This document shows positions 1-4,784 of a DNA stretch of 6,311 bases, in pieces. The notes beneath the pieces are model-generated. The model did no database searches, was not told the DNA's origin, and worked only from the letters and a program-made list of their open reading frames with translations. Location: positions 1 to 6,311 of the forward strand of contig JBBRBN010000125.1 in the NCBI GenBank assembly GCA_038205755.1, read 5' to 3'. The translations under genes and the position numbers were made by a program. Each line of letters starts with the position of its first letter. Position 1 is the first letter of the stretch. The stretch is from JANNWF01 sp038205755 (GTDB lineage: Bacteria; Pseudomonadota; Gammaproteobacteria; Xanthomonadales; Xanthomonadaceae).

Positions 1-110
1 CCTCATCCTTTCAGGTGCGGACGTTCGAGTACGCTATCTCTGCGAGGGGGTCTGCGGCAAGTCGTCGACCAGACAGGCCCGCAGCCAGAGACAGCCCGAC
101 GATGCGCAAT

Positions 111-131
111 CTCAAGCGCCGCTTGAGTTTT
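111..131 (+). terminator. Palindrome followed by TTTT; possible weak terminator or operator
   Basis: CTCAAGCG and CGCTTGAG form a perfect inverted repeat around a single central C (111-127). As RNA it would fold into a 7-bp stem with a GCC loop, followed directly by TTTT (128-131). That fits a weak intrinsic terminator for a gene entering from the left. The near-perfect two-fold symmetry would equally suit a dimeric repressor site. The T-run is short, and no upstream gene is confirmed. Confidence 0.3.
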
Positions 132-452
132 GCTATTCGTCCGAGACACCTTTTTCTCCCGTGCGGTGCCAAGCGACGTTGCGGCCCCACGCGGCTTAGC
201 CCGATCGGCTGCGAGCCCGCCCGAGCGGTCCCTGCTTCGCCGATGCAATCAAACCGCCTGCGCGGTGCTCTCCTAGCAACTACGTCTATAACCTTGTGAA
301 TCCTTCCCATGACGAGATTTCCTTCCGTCAATCGCGGCGGCTGCGGTCAGCGCCAATGAGCGGCTTGAAAGACGCGGACCACCAGGGGCGCGGCGTCGAC
401 CGTACTGCGCGCGCGCGGTGTGCGGGTCAGTTTGGCGCATCGACAAGGTGTG

Positions 453-479
453 ATGATTGCGGTGGCGGTGGCCGCGTGA
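453..479 (+). other. Possible 8-codon leader ORF upstream of the rhodanese gene
   Basis: An ATG at 453 opens a frame reading MIAVAVAA and ends at TGA 477-479, 25 nt before the rhodanese ATG. AAGGTG at 445-450 lies just upstream and could act as a Shine-Dalgarno site, although the spacing is tight. Short ORFs of this size arise easily by chance, and the peptide has no regulatory residue run such as repeated His, Trp or Leu. This is a weak candidate only. Confidence 0.12.
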
Positions 480-504
480 GGCGCGCGCTGGTGACGACTG
501 CTTG

Positions 505-564
505 ATGAAATCACCTCTGATGAAGACAGCCCTGATGAAGATAGCCCTGATAAAAGCGGTCCTG
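505..564 (+). repeat. Four tandem 15-bp repeats in the signal-peptide coding region
   Basis: Four head-to-tail 15-nt units (505-519, 520-534, 535-549, 550-564) follow the pattern ATGAARAYAGCCCTG and encode the pentapeptides MKSPL, MKTAL, MKIAL and IKAVL. A partial fifth unit (ATGAG) begins at 565. Units 2 and 3 differ at one base; units 1 and 4 are more diverged (4 and 6 differences from their neighbours). The unit length is a multiple of three, so gain or loss of a unit would lengthen or shorten the signal peptide without shifting the frame. Units 1-3 each begin with ATG. Confidence 0.85.
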
Positions 565-1071
565 ATGAGTGTGTCTGGCGCGTGGGCGTCGCTGGCATTC
601 GCGAGCGGTGAGTTGCCACTGCAACGCTTTGCTGCCGCGGTCGAGGCCGCTTACCCGGCAACGCCCACGCTGACAGTCCAATCATTCACGGCGCGCGGGG
701 ATCGAGCAAGCATGCTGGTCGTCGACGCTCGGCTTCCGGCCGAACGCGCGGTATCGCAGATTCCCGGTGCCATCAGCAGCGAGCAGTTGCGCGAACGATT
801 GAATGAGTCTGCCGCGTCGCTCGCTGACGGCGGCCAGCCGCGCGTCAGGCCAACCGTGTTGGTCTACTGCACCATCGGTATGCGCAGTGCTGAACTGACC
901 CGCGAACTGCGTAGCGAAGGTATCACCGCATTCAACTTGAGCGGCGGCGTGTTGGCATGGGCGGAGGCAGGCCAACCGTTCGTCGACGGCAACGGTGATC
1001 CGACCCGAAAAGTGCATGTCTACGGCCGTCTCTGGAACTACTTGCCGGTCGGCTACGAGGCGGTCTGGTGA
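505..1071 (+). CDS. Exported single-domain rhodanese-like protein
   Basis: A 188-residue protein with one rhodanese domain, a fold that carries sulfur as a cysteine persulfide. The active-site loop is visible at residues 122-128 as CTIGMRS, the usual CxxGxRS pattern with Cys122 as the predicted nucleophile. Typical flanking parts are VVDAR (72-76), the IPGAI strand (86-90) and the FNLSGGVLAWAEAG helix region (143-156). The C-terminus adds an aromatic tail (VHVYGRLWNYLP, 170-181) beyond the minimal domain. The N-terminus is a Sec-type signal peptide: lysines early, a hydrophobic core, and a likely signal peptidase site after AFA (31-33), so the domain should act in the periplasm. The start is uncertain: ATG codons at 505, 520, 535 and 565 are all in frame and no strong Shine-Dalgarno site selects one. 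I chose 505 because it keeps the full lysine-bearing n-region. It is the first gene of a probable operon, with the next gene starting 50 nt downstream. Family assignment is firm; the sulfur donor and acceptor are unknown. Confidence 0.85.
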   Translation: MKSPLMKTALMKIALIKAVLMSVSGAWASLAFASGELPLQRFAAAVEAAYPATPTLTVQSFTARGDRASMLVVDARLPAERAVSQIPGAISSEQLRERLNESAASLADGGQPRVRPTVLVYCTIGMRSAELTRELRSEGITAFNLSGGVLAWAEAGQPFVDGNGDPTRKVHVYGRLWNYLPVGYEAVW

Positions 1072-1109
1072 CTCTCTCGGCGCCGTGCAGGCGCGCCCCG
1101 TTCAACCTC

Positions 1110-1115
1110 AAGGAG
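1110..1115 (+). promoter_or_regulatory. Shine-Dalgarno site of the CGRC protein gene
   Basis: AAGGAG lies 6 nt before the ATG at 1122. It fixes that ATG as the start rather than the TTG-type or longer in-frame alternatives from 1068, and places the signal peptide directly at the N-terminus. Confidence 0.8.
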
Positions 1116-1121
1116 TTGGCT

Positions 1122-1460
1122 ATGTCTATTCGACCGTTGCCTGCATTGACCACCCTGTTGCTGCTGTCTGCCACGAGTGTGGCGTGCAATGCGTTCGCCT
1201 CGGGGTCTATTCCGCCGAGCAATAACCGTGACTACGCCGATCAGTTTCAGCGCAATCAGGTGAATGATGCCTATCAACAAGGCCAAGTGCTGTACTTGGA
1301 GCGCATTGCCTGCGGCCGCTGCCCGCTGCCGGGTGGCGTGGCCAATGCGGACGCGGCGCGTGACCTGATCGCGCGGCTCAAAGACGGCGAGTTCGATCTT
1401 CGCCGCAGCGAGCGCAACGACATTCGTCGCTTTGTCGAGCGCCGCTGGGACCTGCGCTGA
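1122..1460 (+). CDS. Small exported CGRC-motif protein, possibly a degenerate cytochrome-c-like domain
   Basis: A 112-residue protein that I do not recognise as a named family. Residues 1-27 form a signal peptide with a leucine-rich core (TTLLLLSATSV) and a likely cut after AFA (25-27). Cys22 sits in SVAC, a poor lipobox, so lipidation is possible but less likely. The mature part is short and charged. Its key feature is QGQVLYLERIACGRCPLPGG (53-72): a GxxLYxxxxCxxC pattern like the start of a class I cytochrome c, but the residue after the second cysteine (Cys67) is Pro instead of the heme-ligating His. Heme attachment in the usual way is therefore not expected, and the Cys64/Cys67 pair is more likely a disulfide, a metal ligand or a thiol pair. 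The C-terminal half (residues 76-112) is predicted helical and rich in Arg and Asp. The AAGGAG site fixes the start. It lies between the rhodanese and GT2 genes in the same probable operon, so a thiol or sulfur partnership with the rhodanese is plausible but inferred. Confidence 0.75.
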   Translation: MSIRPLPALTTLLLLSATSVACNAFASGSIPPSNNRDYADQFQRNQVNDAYQQGQVLYLERIACGRCPLPGGVANADAARDLIARLKDGEFDLRRSERNDIRRFVERRWDLR

Positions 1461-1480
1461 ACAAGCGCCGACGACTGCCC

Positions 1481-1486
1481 GAGGAG
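1481..1486 (+). promoter_or_regulatory. Shine-Dalgarno site of the GT2 gene
   Basis: GAGGAG stands 5 nt before the ATG at 1492. It decides this start over the upstream in-frame start at 1432, which would overlap the preceding gene and add a non-conserved N-terminus before the VVIPARDE strand. Confidence 0.8.
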
Positions 1487-1491
1487 TGGAC

Positions 1492-2250
1492 ATGTTGAGC
1501 GCACGCATTGCGGTAGTGATTCCGGCGCGTGATGAGGCTTCGATTATCGGTCACGTGGTGGCGGAACTATTGGCGCTGCGCCGTGGCGAGGCGCCGCTGA
1601 TTGGCCAAGTTGTGGTCTGCGATAACGGCTCGCGCGACGGCACCGCCGACGTGGCCCGCGTGGCCGGCGCTGATGTCGTCAGTCAAAGCAGGCCCGGCTA
1701 CGGTATCGCCTGCCTTACCGCGCTCGCGGCGGTGGTCGACGCCGACATCGTGGTATTCGTTGATGGCGATGGCTCGATCGATGTGCGTGAACTGGAAAAC
1801 CTGCTGAATCCGTTCACCCGTGGTGCTGATCTGGTGATCGGTTGGCGGCCGCACGCGCTGTCTGAAAGCGGCGCGATGAGTGTGCCGCAGCGGCTTGGCA
1901 ATCGTATCGCTACGGGTATGATTTTTCTGCTGTTCGGCACCCGCTTTCGCGATCTGGGGCCGTTCCGCGCGATTACCAACACCGCGTTGCAGCGGTTGCA
2001 CATGGCTGATCCCACGTTTGGTTGGACCGTCGAAATGCAGCTGAAGGCGCTGCTGCAGGGACTCGCGATTGCCGAGGTGCCCGTTCACACCCGCCGACGC
2101 GTCGGCCAGTCCAAGATCAGCGGCACCTGGCGCGGCGTGATCGGCGCGGCGCGCGGCATCATCGGCACCATCGTCCGTATGCGTTTGGTCTCGTTGATCG
2201 ATGCGCAACGCCGGCGCAGAGCAGCAGCACCTGTGATTGAAGCGGGCTGA
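1492..2250 (+). CDS. Family 2 glycosyltransferase, polyprenyl-phosphate-sugar-synthase-like
   Basis: A 252-residue soluble GT-A fold enzyme of glycosyltransferase family 2, predicted to transfer a sugar from a nucleotide donor at the cytoplasmic side of the membrane. Visible motifs in order: the first strand VVIPARDEA (8-16) at the nucleotide site; VVCDNGSRDGT (41-51), the conserved acidic/NGSxDGT loop; RPGYGIACLTAL (67-78); and the metal-binding DxD-type DGDGS (91-95). Further on come RLGNRIATGMIFLLFGTRFRDLGPFR within 134-159, then GWTVEMQLKA (177-186) and EVPVHTRRRVGQSKISGT (195-212). The GW-E-Q and EVPV-R-GxSKISG blocks resemble the dolichyl/polyprenyl-phosphate hexose synthase branch. There is no C-terminal membrane anchor, so it should be soluble or peripheral. 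The GAGGAG site fixes the start. It lies 31 nt after the CGRC gene and 3 nt before the membrane GT gene. The sugar and acceptor cannot be read from the sequence. Confidence 0.88.
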   Translation: MLSARIAVVIPARDEASIIGHVVAELLALRRGEAPLIGQVVVCDNGSRDGTADVARVAGADVVSQSRPGYGIACLTALAAVVDADIVVFVDGDGSIDVRELENLLNPFTRGADLVIGWRPHALSESGAMSVPQRLGNRIATGMIFLLFGTRFRDLGPFRAITNTALQRLHMADPTFGWTVEMQLKALLQGLAIAEVPVHTRRRVGQSKISGTWRGVIGAARGIIGTIVRMRLVSLIDAQRRRRAAAPVIEAG

Positions 2251-2253
2251 TCC

Positions 2254-3570
2254 ATGAGGCGCGGCCAGCTGGCCGCTGTGGTCGGCTTGGTTGTTCTTGT
2301 CGGCGCATTGGCGATCAGCTCACGCATCACAGCCTGGTTGCGGATCGAGTGGATTGTTCTGCTGCTGTTGCTAGCCCACCTCGCCTGGTGGCGCGCCGTG
2401 CGATTGCAACTGCGAGCACCCGCGGTGCTCATGGTCACGGCGCTGCTTGGAAGCTCAGCCATGCTCGCCTTGCCAGTGGCCGAAGACGATCACTTTCGCT
2501 ATCTGTGGGATGGCTACATCACGGCGACCACGGGCTCGCCGTATGGCGTTGCGCCGGCGGCATACTTTGGTGACGGGTCGGTGCCGGCGCCGATGCAAGC
2601 CGTACTCGATGGCGTCAACTATCCGCAGGTGGCGACCATTTACGGTCCGGCCTTGCAATGGATTTTCTTCGTCAGCCACCTGCTCGGCGCCGCCAATCAA
2701 CACTGGCTTCGCGCCATCCTGGTATTGCTGCATCTGGGCGCCGTGACGTTGGCCTTACGTCACCTGCCAGCGCGACGGGTCGCGTTGATCGCTTGGAATC
2801 CGCTGTTGGTGCATGCAGGATTGATGAACCTGCACCCGGACTTTCTGCTCGGCTGGCTGCTATTGGCAGCCAGCATGGCCGCCAGGCGCGGCTATTGCGT
2901 GGCCAGCGGCGTGCTGGGCGGCTTGGCCCTTGGCGTGAAGGTGACGGCCTTGGCGGTGTTGCCGCTGCTGGTGCTCGCGGTCAGCGGAAGTCGCGCGCGA
3001 CTCAGCCGCTACCGATTTGGCATACCCCTACGCGGCGCGCTGCTGGCCACAGCCACCAGCGTTGCGACCTTCGCATTGCTCTATTTGCCGTTCCTGAGCA
3101 GCTCCGCGACGGAAGCCGCCGGACTGCTCGTATTTGCTGCCCATTGGCAATTCAATCCCGCCGTGTTTGCGCTGCTGGATGGCGTTCTAGGCAGCGATCA
3201 AGCGCGACCTGCAGCGGCGATCGTGGTGGCCATCGGCATCGGTCTGCTGGCGCTGCAGCCAATCGTCCATCGACGACCTGCAATGAGCATCGCAGCGCGC
3301 TGCGTTGCCGCCCTTGGACTGTTGCTTCTGATGTCGCCGGTTATCAACGCGTGGTACGTGCTGTGGCTGCTGCCATGCGCTGCACTCACACGCTGGACCA
3401 GCCCATGGATTGCCGCTGCGGCGCTGTCGCTGACCTTCCTCACCCACGGCCAACTCGATCTCCCCGGCCACCGCTTCGAGCTGCACTGGCTCGCCATGCT
3501 CGCGCAGTGGACGGCGATTGCCGCCGCGCTTTGTTACGACCTCAGCCGAGCTTTCGCCAGGCGCGACTGA
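2254..3570 (+). CDS. Polytopic GT-C glycosyltransferase, GT87/mannosyltransferase-like
   Basis: A 438-residue integral membrane protein with roughly ten or more hydrophobic segments. It shows the signature of lipid-phosphate-sugar-dependent GT-C enzymes. After the second or third membrane segment comes EDDHFRYLWDG (77-87), the acidic first-loop motif with a predicted catalytic Asp. It is followed by TGSPYGVAP (93-101), YPQVATIYGPALQWIF (123-138), WNPLLVHAGLMNLHPDF (181-197, with the HxD of this family), and near the end SPVINAWYVLWLLPCA (361-376). These blocks match the GT87 (DUF2029) and mannosyltransferase-type families. Such enzymes use polyprenyl-phosphate sugars on the outer face of the inner membrane. 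The ATG is 3 nt past the GT2 stop, with a weak GAAG-containing ribosome site inside the end of that gene, which implies translational coupling. A long out-of-frame ORF (2658-3674) overlaps the second half and is a composition artefact. Family type is fairly sure; substrate is unknown. Confidence 0.85.
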   Translation: MRRGQLAAVVGLVVLVGALAISSRITAWLRIEWIVLLLLLAHLAWWRAVRLQLRAPAVLMVTALLGSSAMLALPVAEDDHFRYLWDGYITATTGSPYGVAPAAYFGDGSVPAPMQAVLDGVNYPQVATIYGPALQWIFFVSHLLGAANQHWLRAILVLLHLGAVTLALRHLPARRVALIAWNPLLVHAGLMNLHPDFLLGWLLLAASMAARRGYCVASGVLGGLALGVKVTALAVLPLLVLAVSGSRARLSRYRFGIPLRGALLATATSVATFALLYLPFLSSSATEAAGLLVFAAHWQFNPAVFALLDGVLGSDQARPAAAIVVAIGIGLLALQPIVHRRPAMSIAARCVAALGLLLLMSPVINAWYVLWLLPCAALTRWTSPWIAAAALSLTFLTHGQLDLPGHRFELHWLAMLAQWTAIAAALCYDLSRAFARRD

Positions 3571-3640
3571 GCGGTCAGGGGAGAGTATCCGCAACACCGG
3601 CGAGCACGGCCATCATGAGCAACCTTAAAAGCCTGGCGGG

Positions 3641-3662
3641 AAAAGGTGCCAGTCACCGTTTT
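3641..3662. repeat. REP-like hairpin AAAAGGTG...CACCGTTTT
   Basis: AAAAGGTG and CACC-G-TTTT form an imperfect inverted repeat around a CCAGT loop, about 70 nt past the membrane GT stop. The GGTG/CACC stem flanked by A4 and T4 resembles dispersed GGTGxCAGxCACC repeats common in gammaproteobacterial intergenic DNA, often near REP-associated tyrosine transposases (recalled family knowledge, not searched here). It could also act as a weak bidirectional terminator because it ends in a T-run on both strands. Confidence 0.4.
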
Positions 3663-3852
3663 GGTGTGTCTTGACTACTGACAACCGCCACGTCTGAGTC
3701 ACCTGTTCCTTCGAAGCCAAATTGCCGCTGCCGCAACTGGCACTGAACTGAGGTCTGGCCGTTCGGGGCAGCAAGGCTCGCGCAGCGCAGAATTGCCCAC
3801 CCTAGCAGCCACTTTGGCTTTGCCGCGATGGCGACACAGGTGGGAAGTTGGC

Positions 3853-3881
3853 TTGAGTGATCGCTATTCGCCCCTGATATC
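3853..3881 (+). promoter_or_regulatory. Weak candidate sigma70-type promoter for the CIA30 gene
   Basis: TTGAGT (3853-3858, four of six matches to TTGACA) and GATATC (3876-3881, three of six to TATAAT) are separated by exactly 17 nt. Transcription would begin near 3888 and support translation from the ATG at 3961 but not from the TTG at 3853. The -10 match is poor, so this is only a candidate. Confidence 0.2.
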
Positions 3882-3960
3882 GACACTTATCCTCTGCCTC
3901 CACTTTGCCGCCACCGTTGCCCTCACACCACACCGACGCCCGCGGCGCTGCAATGGCCTC

Positions 3961-4539
3961 ATGCCTTGGTCACTGCTCGCCGCGATTCTGCTCTTCCACG
4001 GGCTTTTCCTGCCGGCTGCTGCCGCCTCATCCCCGGAGTCCGCCATGCACCCGATGATCAGTTTTGACGGCAGTCCGCAGGAGCCGCGCTGGGTGGCGGT
4101 GAATGATGGCGTGATGGGCGGTCGTTCGCGGGGCGGTCCGGTATTGGCCGGCGGGCATTTGCAGTTCAGCGGTGAGCTGTCCCTTGCCAACAATGGCGGC
4201 TTCTCGTCAGTGCGCAGCGTCGGCCGCCACTTCGACCTCAGTGACGCCAGCGCGGTAGTGCTGCGGGTGCGAGGCGACGGCCGTCGCTACCAGTTGCGGC
4301 TTGCCACGGATGCCCGCTACCGAGGCATGGCGGTGTCGTACGGCGCCGAGTTCGACACCACGCCCGGGCAGTGGACTGAGGTCCGCCTTGGGCTGGACTC
4401 CCTGCGGCCGACCGTGCGTGGTTTTGCGCTGCCGGGTCCGCCGTTGGACCGGGCACGCGTGCTCGAAATTGGTCTGCTGATTGGCGACAAACGGGAAGGA
4501 CCTTTTGCGCTCGCCGTGGACTGGATTGCCCTGGAGTAG
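3961..4539 (+). CDS. Predicted exported CIA30-family protein
   Basis: A 192-residue protein with a CIA30 domain, named after the mitochondrial complex I assembly factor NDUFAF1. Bacterial members are mostly uncharacterised and share a galactose-binding-like beta-sandwich. The diagnostic blocks are clear: ISFDG (33-37), RWVAVNDGVMGGRSRGG (43-59, the W..VNDxVMGGxS motif), NNGGFSSVRS (77-86), VVLRVRGDGRRYQLRL (99-114), PGQWTEVRL (135-143) and the closing IGLLIGDKREGPFALAVDWI (170-189). The ATG at 3961 gives a hydrophobic leader (SLLAAILLFHGLFLPAAAAS, 4-23) with a possible cleavage after AAA. However, the leader has no positive charge and no Shine-Dalgarno site. Upstream in frame lie RRPRR, another hydrophobic stretch and a TTG at 3853 with AGGTG at 3838-3842. 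That start would give about 228 residues and a two-segment N-terminus. No respiratory complex I genes are nearby, so a role in complex I assembly should not be assumed. Confidence 0.82.
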   Translation: MPWSLLAAILLFHGLFLPAAAASSPESAMHPMISFDGSPQEPRWVAVNDGVMGGRSRGGPVLAGGHLQFSGELSLANNGGFSSVRSVGRHFDLSDASAVVLRVRGDGRRYQLRLATDARYRGMAVSYGAEFDTTPGQWTEVRLGLDSLRPTVRGFALPGPPLDRARVLEIGLLIGDKREGPFALAVDWIALE

Positions 4540-4617
4540 GCATGCCGGGCCGGTCTTTACCCCGCCCATCTGCCGCGTCGGAATCCGCTTGATCAGCCTC
4601 GAGATTCTGTCTTGAAC

Positions 4618-4630
4618 GACGTCGCACGTC
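4618..4630. repeat. Small inverted repeat GACGT-CGC-ACGTC
   Basis: Perfect 5-bp arms around a CGC centre in the spacer upstream of the MFS gene. It could be a small operator, but sites this short occur by chance in GC-rich DNA. Confidence 0.2.
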
Positions 4631-4718
4631 AGTTTGGTCGGCGGCAGTCGGCGTGGGCGGCCCGCTATCGCTACGATGAGCAACCGATGGTGAGCGCCAC
4701 GACACCGTTCGGCTGAGC

Positions 4719-4732
4719 TTGGGCGCGCCCAA
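4719..4732. promoter_or_regulatory. 14-bp perfect palindrome upstream of the MFS gene
   Basis: TTGGGCGCGCCCAA is its own reverse complement over 14 bp and lies 52 nt before the chosen ATG of the transporter. Perfect symmetry in a spacer just before a transporter gene suits a repressor operator, but no half-site family is recognised. If translation began at the TTG at 4719, the palindrome would lie inside the coding sequence. Confidence 0.3.
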
Positions 4733-4784
4733 CGATACGTCTGCCAGCGCTCGAGTCGCGTGCCTACTTTGTTCGGCTCGAACC

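Larger units (their letters stand above)
1..504. other. Upstream region with no convincing gene
   Basis: Several frames stay open here on both strands, as expected in GC-rich DNA, but none gives a protein with recognisable motifs, and none has a Shine-Dalgarno site with a good start. One frame is open from position 2 to a TAG at 197-199 and could in principle be the tail of a gene entering from the left; its predicted residues match nothing I recognise. The stretch contains a palindrome followed by TTTT (111-131), an alternating GC run (407-416) and a possible 8-codon leader ORF (453-479). I found no -35/-10 pair good enough to call a promoter for the rhodanese gene, although one is expected here. 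Confidence 0.55.
3571..3960. other. Intergenic region between the GT operon and the CIA30 gene
   Basis: This 390-nt stretch has no convincing gene of its own. It holds the AAAAGGTG/CACCGTTTT hairpin (3641-3662), a second copy of AGTCACC at 3697-3703 (first at 3651-3657), and a possible promoter at 3853-3881. The frame of the CIA30 protein is open back to 3793 and offers a TTG at 3853, so part of this region may be coding if that upstream start is used. I saw no strong GC-stem plus T-run terminator directly behind the GT gene. Confidence 0.5.

Noticed and set aside
287..292. TATAAC as a -10 box for the rhodanese operon
   Set aside because: No acceptable -35 element lies 16-18 nt upstream.
505..564. 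CRISPR array
   Set aside because: The 15-bp units are directly adjacent without spacers and are translated in frame as part of a signal peptide.
347..685. Minus-strand ORF with a Ser-Gly-Leu repeat
   Set aside because: The peptide repeat is the reverse reading of the 15-bp tandem repeat in the rhodanese signal sequence; it has no independent support.
2658..3674. 338-codon ORF on the + strand overlapping the membrane GT gene
   Set aside because: It is out of frame with the clear GT-C protein, rich in Arg, Ala and Ser as expected of a GC-rich shadow frame, and shows no domain motifs.
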